Shown here: one piece after another, positions 31,201-40,202 of the stretch
Layout of the letters: each line of letters begins with the position of its first letter
Position numbering within the stretch: position 1 is the stretch's first letter
Assembly (NCBI RefSeq): GCF_001536285.1
Contig: NZ_FAOZ01000041.1
Coordinates: forward strand, 1-64,000
DNA length: 64,000 nucleotides
Direction of reading: 5' to 3'
Source of the DNA: Parafrankia irregularis
GTDB taxonomy: Bacteria; Actinomycetota; Actinomycetes; Frankiales; Frankiaceae
Program-made: the position numbers and the translations under genes
The notes under the pieces: model-generated
What the model was told of the DNA's origin: nothing
Seen by the model: only the letters and a program-made list of their open reading frames with translations
Database searches by the model: none

Positions 31201-32900
31201 CCGTCGGTCAGCACCTGGATCATGCCCGGCACATCCCGCAGCCGGCGTGCTCCGTCGACGAGCACGACCACGTCCGGCTGGGTGAACATCACCGGTCCCA
31301 ACGCGGAGCCGCGGGCGGACTGCCGGGCCCGGATCTGTGCCTGCAGCTCCGCGACTCGGTGGGCCACGGTCTCGGGATCGTTGCCGATCAGCGCGAACGG
31401 ACCGTGGCCGGTGGCCGCCGCGGCCGGGCGGGCGTGGGGCAGCCAGCGCACCCACTCCCAGCTCTGCCGGCTCGCCGCGTCGGTGAGAACGACGAGCTGC
31501 AGGTCACGTGGGCTGTGCAGGACGGCGCACTGAGCGAGCAGCCAGCGAGCGAGGGCGTGGACGGCGCTGCGTTCACCGGCAACGCCGACTACACCGCGGC
31601 CGGGCAGGTCCACCGCGAGCGGCACCTCGGGGACGTTCCAGCGCAGCTGGCGGTCGTAGTCGTCGAGCGCTGGGTCGTCCACCTCGATCAGCGACGGCTG
31701 GTCGACCGTCCCGACCCGCAGCAGGAGGTGGTCCGGGTCGGTCCGCCGGCGTTCCCAGAGCCGGTGGCCCGGGCCGGTGGCGGTCAGGCCGATGGCCGCC
31801 GGGTCGGGTGCGGCGTCGCAGCGGGCCAGCCGCTCGGCGAGGACCGCGGTGCGCAGGTCGCTCTCGCCCGCGGCCCGGCGGGTCCGGTACCGCGCGCACT
31901 CCTCCCGGTAGCGGCGGCGGCCGCTGCGCCTGTCCTGGCTCCAGTTGGCGAACGCCAGGATCGGGCTGAACAGCATGATGACCAGGAAGAAGAAGGAGTG
32001 GAAGAACCACACGAACGCCAGGCCCAGCAGCATCGGCGCGATCATCATCAGGACGGGGACGGGCCGGCGGCCGGGCGGCGACGGAGGCGTCGGGAAACGC
32101 CGGCGTGAGGTCAGCAGCGGCGGAACGATCCGCGGCGGCCGGTTGAAGTCGTGGCCGACGACGTCCTCGGCCGGTGTGATGGCGGCGTCCGGCTCGAAGG
32201 GCTCGGCCAGGCGCAGCAGCACCGGTCCGACGACCAGGTCCGACCCCACCTCCCACGGCGTGCACCCGGGTGCTCCGGGGCCGGCCTCGGGCCAGTCCGG
32301 CGGTTCGGGCGGAAGGGGCAGGTCCCGGTGCTCGACGCGCAGTGCCGCGCGGTGCTCGTCGGTGCGGCGCAGCTCGGGCGCGCTGGGCACGGTCGTGCGC
32401 ACCCCGGTCGGGGAGATCCCGGTGAGCCAGGTGTCTCCGCTGTGCCCGATGTGCAGCACCGCCGCGAGCGGCGGGACGCCGTCGTCGTCCAGCTCGATGG
32501 CGCTGCCCGCCGCCGCGCCGATGTCGTGGGCGCCGGGGCCGACCCGCCAGACCCGTCCCGCGTCCGGACCGCCGACTACCCGCACCTCGAACCACAGGGC
32601 CGGGCCGGTGTGCGTGACCAGCGGATCGACCGGGCGGGGCGGGGTGTCGAGACCGAGTCGCAGTCCGGGCACGATGCCGCTGCCCCGGACCGTGGCACGC
32701 GGGTCGAGTGGTCGGGTGCCCAGGAAACAGGTGGGCGCCGGGTCGGCGAGGCTCGCGGCGAGCTCCCCGACGGTGCTCGTGGGCCGCAGCTGGACCAGGA
32801 CGTCGCCGCGGATGTCGACCGGGGGTGGGCCGAGCGCGGGCGGTGGCGGGAACGGGGCCGGGCGGTCGGCGGGGTTCTCGATGCTGAGCAGCACGTGCAC
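28227..32900 (-). CDS. EccC/EssC-type FtsK-SpoIIIE ATPase of type VII secretion
   Basis: 1557 residues, GTG start at 32900. An N-terminal ubiquitin/FHA-like region occupies about 1-200 (GRVWRVGPGAHDIGAAAG). Two membrane helices lie at about 280-317 (VLMMIAPMLLGLAFVWFF). Three FtsK-like ATPase domains follow. Domain 1 has canonical Walker A GTTGAGKS at 720-727 and LLLVIDEFATL. Domains 2 and 3 have GSPRSGRS at 1094 and GPPGSGRS at 1388, with Arg replacing the Walker Lys, plus VLFVDGWDSL and VVLVDDVDLF. Only domain 1 is likely fully active, as in known EccC proteins. FHA-first, single-chain architecture is like Firmicute/Streptomyces-type EssC. It should dock and drive the WXG100 substrates encoded beside it. 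Confidence 0.93.
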   Translation of the reverse strand: MHVLLSIENPADRPAPFPPPPALGPPPVDIRGDVLVQLRPTSTVGELAASLADPAPTCFLGTRPLDPRATVRGSGIVPGLRLGLDTPPRPVDPLVTHTGPALWFEVRVVGGPDAGRVWRVGPGAHDIGAAAGSAIELDDDGVPPLAAVLHIGHSGDTWLTGISPTGVRTTVPSAPELRRTDEHRAALRVEHRDLPLPPEPPDWPEAGPGAPGCTPWEVGSDLVVGPVLLRLAEPFEPDAAITPAEDVVGHDFNRPPRIVPPLLTSRRRFPTPPSPPGRRPVPVLMMIAPMLLGLAFVWFFHSFFFLVIMLFSPILAFANWSQDRRSGRRRYREECARYRTRRAAGESDLRTAVLAERLARCDAAPDPAAIGLTATGPGHRLWERRRTDPDHLLLRVGTVDQPSLIEVDDPALDDYDRQLRWNVPEVPLAVDLPGRGVVGVAGERSAVHALARWLLAQCAVLHSPRDLQLVVLTDAASRQSWEWVRWLPHARPAAAATGHGPFALIGNDPETVAHRVAELQAQIRARQSARGSALGPVMFTQPDVVVLVDGARRLRDVPGMIQVLTDGPAVRIFAICLDTETRLLPEECTAVVRCDGGGGGNGGGAGGEGGVGSLTVRQSDIPEVPGVRPDLVLTHWCEQVARALAPLRDISPDTADGLPDRVRLLDLLGLAEPDQPELPAVVAAAWAARPASTRFPLGTGFDGPVVLDLVRDGPHALVAGTTGAGKSELLQSLVGSLAAHNRPDELVFVLVDYKGGSAFRGCARLPHTLGMVTDLDPALAVRALESLAAELRRREEVLAAAAAKDIVHYRSLRAREPGLPALPRLLLVIDEFATLAREVPDFIPGLVSLAQRGRSLGIHLVLATQRPAGVVTGDIRANTNLRIALRVTDPMESSDVVDTPDAALIPAAAPGRALTRLAHRSTLLFQTAYCGAPYPSTHPAGAATPGVSADAAGSAASAASAASADSAGFAGFAGPRGAGDEPAAVPLSWTALGRPLPIIAAPAGTDPDQAADDLAPTDLDVLVDAIRAAADRTGHEPQPSPWLPALRQRVLFEDLLERCGPGAVPYALEDVPSRQLQRPVCCELGTFGHLYVIGSPRSGRSQVLRTLAGGLARVHSCADVHLYGIDAAGGALAVLDELPHCGAVVTASDLERVGRLCDRLTVELARRQSLLAEYSCAGLDELRAAMPAGTAPAHLVLFVDGWDSLAATLPEHDGGRLYDALLALLREGTGAGIHVVATADRGLLAGRAGGMNDHRVLLRMGERTDYATIRVPPQRVPAHVPPGRGWRSVNQAELQIALLDPDPAGQAQADALRRIATRAGVRDRDVPADRRPFPVAALPRALTFADAFARVPEAERGPLRALLGLGGDEAAPMTLDFAGRAHTFLVAGPPGSGRSNTLATLAVSLLAGGTRLVVVTPRDSPLRRLAAHPQVTLAGMDSLQVQGPAVVLVDDVDLFGFNAPLDPPLREIVAAGRDRGVGLAYAGSGEILSQSISGWLGEARRSRQGVLLAPQSSLEGDLLGTRIPPSLLRGGIRPGRGYVTDATGTLRTITIPHTVLR

Positions 32901-32902
32901 GG

Positions 32903-34363
32903 TCAGTCCTCCACTCCCGCCGCGCCGACGCCGGCGTCGACCGTCCCGGGCCGGCCGATGGCCGCGGCGGCGTGGCTGCCCTCGTGCCGGGCCGGCTCGG
33001 GTTCGGTCAGTCCGCCGGCACCCCGGGGGGCCGGGCTGGTGCTCGTCGCGTCATCGGCCACTGATGTGTTGCTTTCTGCCACCGCGTCGCTGTCTGGTGC
33101 TGTGCCGCTGTCTGGTGCCGTGCCGCTGTCTGGTGCTGTGCCGCTGTCTGGTGCCGTGCCGCTGTCTGGCGCTGGGATGTCGGATGGCGGCGGGTCGCTG
33201 TCTGCGGCGGCGGCCGGGACGGGCCGCCAGGCCGCCGCCGGCTCCTCCGGGGCCGCACGGCGATGCTTCCGGTCGAGGTCCCTCAACGCACGGGCCACAC
33301 CGCGCTCCAGCGGGGCGCAGTCCGCGTGCAGGCCGAGCTCCGGAGCCGTGATCCGGCCCAGGGCGTCCAGTTCGAGCCGCCAGCGCGGACCGGGATGCCG
33401 GCCGACCATGAGTACCCGCAGGCCGGGCAGCAGCTCGACGAGGCGGACGAGGCGTGGCAGATCTTCGGCTACCGGAGCGGGGCAGACCAGCACCGTCGGG
33501 TCCGTGGGCCCTGCCTGGTCACCGTCGCCGACGCCGGTCCGGCCGCGGCTGTCATCCCTGGGCGGGCCGCCGGCCGGACCAGGGCCGCCGAGGACCAGGC
33601 CGGCAGTCGCCTGCCAGTCGAGGAGGTCGAGGGCGTCGGAAAGCGGCGGTCCGCCGAAACCTGGCAGGATCGCGTCGACGACGATCAGCCGGGTTCCGGC
33701 CGGAGCCACGAGGCCGGCGGCGATCTGCGCCGCGATCGTGGCCGCGAGCCGGCGGGACAGGACCGGCGGGCCCTCGATGGTCCCGACCGGGGGGAGCGCG
33801 GCGAGGTCGAGCAGTGCCAGTGCGGCGCGCGACCCGGGCAGCAGGCCGACCGCGACCGGGCAGTGCGTCCGCGCTGGGGCGCGGCCCGGCGCTCCGGCCG
33901 CCGGCAGGTCCGCGGTACCGGGGGTGACCGGTGGCGCGGCCATCTCCGCGCGGGTGAGCACCGGCCCGGCGGCGTCCACCTCGCGCCCGGCGACACGGGC
34001 CTGGATCGTGTCGGCCCGTACGACGGCCTGGAACGGCCAGGCGTCCGCCCGCCGTCTCACCGGCGGCGCGGGCTCGCCCCCGTCCGCCGCGGAGAGCGCG
34101 GCGACGGTGTGCGGGCCGAGTGTCGGGTCCGTGAGCAGCACGGCGATGTCGCCTACATCCCGATGGAAGCGGTACCAGGCGGTGGCGAGGCGGCCGAGGT
34201 CCCGCACACCTCCGGTGAACTGGCGGCGTCGGTGGGAGATCGTCCGACGCCAGCCTCTGGTCCGGGAGAACCAGCGGGTGAACACGATCACCAGCACGAG
34301 GCCGACGATGCCGGTCAGGATGTCAAGGATCAGGGCGCGGTGCTCCCGCAGCAGGTCAGCCAC
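32903..34363 (-). CDS. Membrane-anchored protein of the type VII operon, unknown family
   Basis: 486 residues, GTG start at 34363, overlapping the lectin stop by eight bases. The stop is two bases before the EccC start, so it is firmly in the operon. One N-terminal helix (ALILDILTGIVGLVLVIVFT) is followed by a basic stretch RWFSRTRGWRRTISHRRRQF. A 250-residue globular domain follows (TRLIVVDAILPGFGGPPLSD; LLPGLRVLMVGRHPGP). The last 130 residues are Ala/Pro/Asp-rich with five PDSGTA repeats. I do not recognise the family. Position suggests a membrane component or adaptor standing in for EccB/EccE-type parts; that is inference. Confidence 0.7.
   Translation of the reverse strand: MADLLREHRALILDILTGIVGLVLVIVFTRWFSRTRGWRRTISHRRRQFTGGVRDLGRLATAWYRFHRDVGDIAVLLTDPTLGPHTVAALSAADGGEPAPPVRRRADAWPFQAVVRADTIQARVAGREVDAAGPVLTRAEMAAPPVTPGTADLPAAGAPGRAPARTHCPVAVGLLPGSRAALALLDLAALPPVGTIEGPPVLSRRLAATIAAQIAAGLVAPAGTRLIVVDAILPGFGGPPLSDALDLLDWQATAGLVLGGPGPAGGPPRDDSRGRTGVGDGDQAGPTDPTVLVCPAPVAEDLPRLVRLVELLPGLRVLMVGRHPGPRWRLELDALGRITAPELGLHADCAPLERGVARALRDLDRKHRRAAPEEPAAAWRPVPAAAADSDPPPSDIPAPDSGTAPDSGTAPDSGTAPDSGTAPDSDAVAESNTSVADDATSTSPAPRGAGGLTEPEPARHEGSHAAAAIGRPGTVDAGVGAAGVED
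33089..33175 (-). repeat. 18-bp coding repeat (PDSGTA) x4.8
   Basis: Plus-strand unit GCTGTCTGGTGCTGTGCC starts at 33089, 33107, 33125 and 33143 with a partial copy at 33161. Alternate copies differ by one synonymous base. It encodes PDSGTA in the low-complexity tail of the type VII membrane protein. Confidence 0.9.
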
Positions 34364-35270
34364 GTGTCCACCGCTGGTACGAGCCGTTGTTGCAGCCCAT
34401 CGTGTAGAGATTTCCCTGGCCGTTGCTGTCCAGACAGAGGCCGGTCGCGACGTCGACCAGGTTCACCGTGCCGTAGCTGGACTCGACCATCCGCCACTGC
34501 TGGTACTGGCCGTTGTTGCAGCCCATCGTGTAGGCGTTGCCGCTGGCGTTGCTGTCCAGGCACAGGCCGGTCGCCCGGTTGACGAGCACCAGGGTGCCGT
34601 AGCCGTACACCGTCCACTGCTGGTACTGGCCGCCGTTGCAGCCCATCGTGTAGCCGTTCCCGGCGCTGTTGCTGTCGAGGCAGTAGCCGGTCGCGAGGTC
34701 GGTGAAGGTCACGACGCCCGAACGCTGTTGCTGGGTGGTCGCGGGTGCCGCGGCCGCCGGCGCGGCGGCCGGGGCGGGCGCGGCGGCCGGGGCCGCGGCG
34801 GCGGCCGCTGGTGCCGGCGCGGCGCCGGCCGGGGCCGCCGCGGCCGGTGGCTGGGCCGGCGTGCCGCCCCCGCGGGATGTCGGCCGGGTGGTCGACGGCT
34901 TCGGCCGGGGTGCGGTGACTGGCGGGGCGGCCGCCGGGGAAGGCGGTTCTGGGGAAGGCGGTTCGGTGGTGGGTTCGGGCCGCTCACCAGCCGCGGTGGG
35001 CTCCTGAGCCGGTGCCGCCTCGGTCCCGGCTGGCCGCGACGGGCCGCCGGCTGACTGGGTCGGGCGCTGCTGCGTGCTCGCCGCGGCTTCGTCGCCGGCT
35101 GGTGACCAGGGCCCCGGAGGCTGCCCCGGGCCGACCCCGCTCACCAGGAGCGCGGCCGTTGCGAGGACCGCGGCGGTGCCGAGCACGGTCCAGGAGCGGC
35201 CCGAGACGCGGGCGCGGGGGCGGCGGCCGCGCGGCGCACGGCTCCAGGCCGCGAGGAACGGGTCTGTCAC
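34356..35270 (-). CDS. Membrane-anchored ricin-B (beta-trefoil) lectin protein
   Basis: 304 residues from the GTG at 35270, preceded by GAGGTGAG; a GTG at 35279 would add three residues. A single helix near the N-terminus (TVLGTAAVLATAALLVSGVG) anchors it. A 130-residue Pro/Ala/Thr linker then spans the wall. The C-terminal 130 residues are three beta-trefoil lobes: ATGYCLDSN / QYQQWTV, ATGLCLDSN / QYQQWRM and ATGLCLDSN / SYQRWTR. These are the QxW sugar-binding signatures of ricin-B lectins. It is the first gene of the operon with the type VII ATPase. I infer an extracellular carbohydrate-binding role, perhaps holding the system to glycans. Confidence 0.85.
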   Translation of the reverse strand: MTDPFLAAWSRAPRGRRPRARVSGRSWTVLGTAAVLATAALLVSGVGPGQPPGPWSPAGDEAAASTQQRPTQSAGGPSRPAGTEAAPAQEPTAAGERPEPTTEPPSPEPPSPAAAPPVTAPRPKPSTTRPTSRGGGTPAQPPAAAAPAGAAPAPAAAAAAPAAAPAPAAAPAAAAPATTQQQRSGVVTFTDLATGYCLDSNSAGNGYTMGCNGGQYQQWTVYGYGTLVLVNRATGLCLDSNASGNAYTMGCNNGQYQQWRMVESSYGTVNLVDVATGLCLDSNGQGNLYTMGCNNGSYQRWTRG

Positions 35271-35685
35271 GGGTCTCACCTCGCCGCTGGGAAACCTTTG
35301 CTGGCCGAACGGTCCCCGTACGGAACATTCCTGGAGGGGGAATTGTCCGAGATGGGAAGCTATCGAGATGTCGCGGCGAGGTCGAGTCCGTCATGGAACA
35401 TTCATCGGGACTTTGCCGTGCGGTCACCGTGGGTCCGGGTGAAAGCCGTCGGCCCGCACGGTGACTCCGCGGAGGCCGGCCGGGACCCGTGTGCCCGCGA
35501 GAGGCTCAGCCTTTTGCCTGCGGGCTGCGGAACCCGGTCGAAACCCGTCGGCTGTTCGGCCTTCGGGCGTGATGTGTCCACCGTATTTCGCGGCGGATTA
35601 TGCTCGGCGATTCCGGGCCGCGCCGCGCCGAACGCGGTTCACGGTGGCTCCGGTTCGCGGCATGGAACGTCGTGCCAGGGCACCG
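35271..35685. other. Intergenic region upstream of the lectin-EccC operon
   Basis: No convincing gene. GGAACATTC occurs at 35322-35330 and 35395-35403, in direct orientation 73 bases apart; on the operon strand this reads GAATGTTCC. This could be a repeated regulator site upstream of the leftward operon. The remainder shows nothing clear. Confidence 0.4.
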
Positions 35686-36645
35686 TCACACGTGCTGTCT
35701 CGGTCGATCCGCCGCGGCCACGGCGTGGCCCTCGGCCGTGACCCTCGGCCGCGCCTCGTGCGGGCCGGCTGACGGCCCGACGGGGTTGGCACGCAGCGCC
35801 CGGACCTCCGGCCGGCGGATCTGCACCCGCCCAGCGATCTCACGGACCTCGTAGAGCGGCTGCGGACGGGTCGCCGGGCCTCGCACGACCTCCCCGGATT
35901 CCAGCTCGAAGCGGCTGCCGTGCCAGGGGCAGCGAACGCAGCCGCCGACGCGATCGCCCTCGTGCAGGGGGCCGCCCCGGTGGGTGCAGCGGTCGCTGAT
36001 CGCGACGATCTGACCGTCGACCCTGGTCAGCAATACCGGCACCCCGTCGATCTCGACCTTTCGCGGTTCCAGGGTGACCTCGCTGGCGGCCAGCACATCC
36101 GTCCAGTCAGCCGGGCCCCGCTGGAAGGCGGTGGTGTCGACGCCGACTCCCTGCGCGTACGCGAGGTGGCCGCCCAGCCAGCCGCCGATGCCGAGGGCAG
36201 CCGCTCCGGTGACGCTGGCGGCCAGTCCGCGGGCGCCGCGGCGGCGCTGGTTCCACGACACGGCGTAGCTCGCGATCCCCACGATGTTGGATGCGGCATG
36301 GACGAGGCCGACGCGCCGCTCGGCGCCCGTGGTGTCGAGCCAGTCCGACCAGCCGGCGAGCGCGGCCGGGCCGGCTGACAGCAGACCAAGCCCGATGAGC
36401 CGGCGGGCCGCGGGGCGAAGGGACGCGCCGCCGGTGGTGTCCAGGAGGGTCGCGCTCAGCAACGTTCCGGCTGGCACGAGTATCGCCGCCGGGTGCAGCG
36501 GATGCCCGAGCATCCGGCCGCACAGCACATCCCGCAGACGCTCCGATCGGAGCGTTGATGACCAGAAGCCCGAAACGCCGTCGGCGATCGTGTCAAGGCG
36601 CTCTTCCCGTTCAATGCGGTCGAGCAGCCGTTCGGTTCCGCGCAT
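35686..36645 (-). CDS. DUF2231 membrane domain fused to Rieske [2Fe-2S] domain
   Basis: 319 residues; AAGAGG precedes the ATG. Residues 45-170 form a DUF2231 membrane unit (GHPLHPAAILVPAGTLLSAT; VGLVHAASNIVGIASYAVSW), with histidines in the membrane that may bind haem. Residues 190-275 are a Rieske domain with CTHRGG and CPWHGS: the two Cys and two His cluster ligands are present, but the disulphide Cys of cytochrome-bc Rieske proteins are absent. That makes it a ferredoxin-type Rieske domain. A small membrane protein gene lies 58 bases upstream of its start on the same strand. Probably a membrane redox protein. Confidence 0.87.
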   Translation of the reverse strand: MRGTERLLDRIEREERLDTIADGVSGFWSSTLRSERLRDVLCGRMLGHPLHPAAILVPAGTLLSATLLDTTGGASLRPAARRLIGLGLLSAGPAALAGWSDWLDTTGAERRVGLVHAASNIVGIASYAVSWNQRRRGARGLAASVTGAAALGIGGWLGGHLAYAQGVGVDTTAFQRGPADWTDVLAASEVTLEPRKVEIDGVPVLLTRVDGQIVAISDRCTHRGGPLHEGDRVGGCVRCPWHGSRFELESGEVVRGPATRPQPLYEVREIAGRVQIRRPEVRALRANPVGPSAGPHEARPRVTAEGHAVAAADRPRQHV

Positions 36646-36703
36646 ATCGACCTCTTTTCGCGTGCTCGGACGACCTCACTGGTTCGCGGGGCACCGTCGT
36701 TGC

Positions 36704-36952
36704 TCACGGTCGGTGGCTCCGGCCTGTTCCGCCCGCGCTGCCGGCCTTGTCCTCGCCGTCCTCACCGTCATTGCCGTCCTCGCGGTCCGAGGGCCGAGCC
36801 AACGACAGAAGGGCCCCGACGGCGCAGACGACGCCGGCGAGAATGACCGCGTCGCTGCCGGCCCGGCTGGTCATGACGCCGGCGCCGATCACGAACAGGG
36901 CCACCGCGACGGCCGTGAAGCCCAGGGCGATCAGGATGTTGCGTGGAGCCAT
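36704..36952 (-). CDS. Small two-helix membrane protein
   Basis: 82 residues; AGGAGG precedes the ATG at good spacing. Two hydrophobic helices: ILIALGFTAVAVALFVIGAG and AVILAGVVCAVGALLSLA. The tail is acidic then Gly/Ser-rich (DREDGNDGEDGEDKAG). I do not recognise a family. It is upstream of the DUF2231-Rieske gene on the same strand and could be co-transcribed. Confidence 0.6.
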   Translation of the reverse strand: MAPRNILIALGFTAVAVALFVIGAGVMTSRAGSDAVILAGVVCAVGALLSLARPSDREDGNDGEDGEDKAGSAGGTGRSHRP

Positions 36953-37349
36953 GCTGGGCCTCCTGCCGATGTCAGGTGCGCTCGACCGCGGCTTCGGTCA
37001 TCTTCATCCGAAAAGTCCGTCTTGTGATCCCCCTCGGCGCGGACGGAGCAGGGTAGGGGACAGGTCTGGGCGTGCCCTGTTGTCAGGGTCCGAACCACAG
37101 CCGGGGTCGCGGCGCCGCGCTGAGACGAAGCCGCGGGTCCGCTGGTCCCGGTGGCCGGGGCCGCCGCTGGCCGTCCAGTGGGCGGTGGCGTCGAGGTCGT
37201 CGGCGGTAGGCGACGGCGGAGACTCCAGTGCCGCCGCGACCCGCTCCAGTGCCGCCGCGACCCGCTACGTCGCGGCCGGCCGGAGGCGCCCACCATCGTG
37301 GAGCAGGGCCCGGGCCCGGACCGGGGTTCGGGCCGTCGTGTCGCCCGCC
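36953..37349. other. Intergenic, with a 21-bp tandem duplication
   Basis: CTCCAGTGCCGCCGCGACCCG is present twice in tandem at 37223-37243 and 37244-37264. The short open frames here have no ribosome site or recognisable product. Otherwise I see nothing. Confidence 0.5.
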
Positions 37350-39041
<1,692 letters not shown>

Positions 39042-39310
39042 GTGCGCACCCCGAAGCCCTTCTCGCTGCGATGCCCAAACGCCTCTTCCGGGCGTTCCGT
39101 ATCCGGGCGGTCCATACCTTCCCGGACGATTCTGCCGTCGCCGAGTTCCAGGCGCCAAGGCGGGTCGGCACCGGTGCTTCGGTGCCCGCGGGCTTTCCCC
39201 GAAAGGAATAGGGAAATCCCGCGAAGTGCCCCCGTCGGTGTTTCGGTGCCGGCATATCCGAACGCTTCCCTGCGCAGGTCAGGCCGCTACACGAGCCGGC
39301 GGCGGTGGGC

Positions 39311-40120
39311 TCAGGCAGCGGCCGCGTGGGCCGGGCCTGCGTCGGGCCACCCGCGAGAGTCGGCCACGGGTTTCGGGTGACGCCGGGTGATCACGTTGTC
39401 GACGAGCCGGTAGGCCTGGACGAGGCCGACCCGGCCCTTGACCGTGGTCGGTGCCAGGCCGAGGACCTCGGCACCGGCCAGCCCGGCGGCGGTGGCGGCG
39501 GACACGACCGTCATGCCCGGCTCACGGGCCATGCTCTGCAGCCGTGCGGCGAGGTTCACGGTGTCGCCGACCAGGGTGTAGCCGAGCCGCTCGTCCCCGC
39601 CGAGCACGGCCGCGGCCACCTCACCGGTGCAGACACCGATGCCGAGACCGAACGGCTCGAGACCGCGGGCGACCCACTCGCCGTCCAGGCGCCGTTGCCG
39701 TCGGTGCATCGCCAGGGCGGCTCGGCAGGCGCGCCGCCGATGGTCCGCGCGCCGGGCCGGCACCCCGAACGCCGGCATTCCGAACGCGGCCACCACCGCG
39801 TCGCCGGCATACTGCACGACGATTCCCCCGGCCTGGCGGATCGCCGCGACCATCTCCCGGCGGTGGGCGTCCAGCTGACCGGCGAGGACCACCGGATCGG
39901 ACCGCTGCGCGATGCCGCTGTAGCCGCGGACGTCCGACATCAGCACGGTGACCACGAGGCGCTCGGCCTGCGGTGACGGCCAGCGGGTGGTCGCGGTCCG
40001 GTTGTTGGTCGCGGTCCGGCTGGTGGCGGAAAGGGGAGCGGGGGAAGGAACGGCGGCGGTGTGGGCGGCGTGGGCGGTGGTGATCGACCTCGCGCCCGGG
40101 AGGGCCTGGATCGTGTCCAT
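39311..40120 (-). CDS. Class III adenylate/guanylate cyclase
   Basis: 269 residues; the ATG at 40120 has GAAGGA upstream. One class III catalytic domain covers about 55-230. The two metal-binding aspartates are D63 (SDVRGYSG) and D107 (QYAGDAVVAAFG). The transition-state pair is N189 and R193 in VGDTVNLAARLQ. The usual substrate-specifying Lys before the second Asp is Gln/Val here, so ATP versus GTP preference is uncertain. No sensor domain or membrane helix is present; the first 50 residues are Ala/Thr-rich. It lies upstream of the kinase on the same strand. Confidence 0.88.
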   Translation of the reverse strand: MDTIQALPGARSITTAHAAHTAAVPSPAPLSATSRTATNNRTATTRWPSPQAERLVVTVLMSDVRGYSGIAQRSDPVVLAGQLDAHRREMVAAIRQAGGIVVQYAGDAVVAAFGMPAFGVPARRADHRRRACRAALAMHRRQRRLDGEWVARGLEPFGLGIGVCTGEVAAAVLGGDERLGYTLVGDTVNLAARLQSMAREPGMTVVSAATAAGLAGAEVLGLAPTTVKGRVGLVQAYRLVDNVITRRHPKPVADSRGWPDAGPAHAAAA

Positions 40121-40202
40121 GGGTTCGGCATCCTTCGCAGGGCTCGGACTGCTGCGGGGCTGGGGACTGTTGCGGGGCTGGGGGCGGGTGTGGTCAGCGG
40201 GC

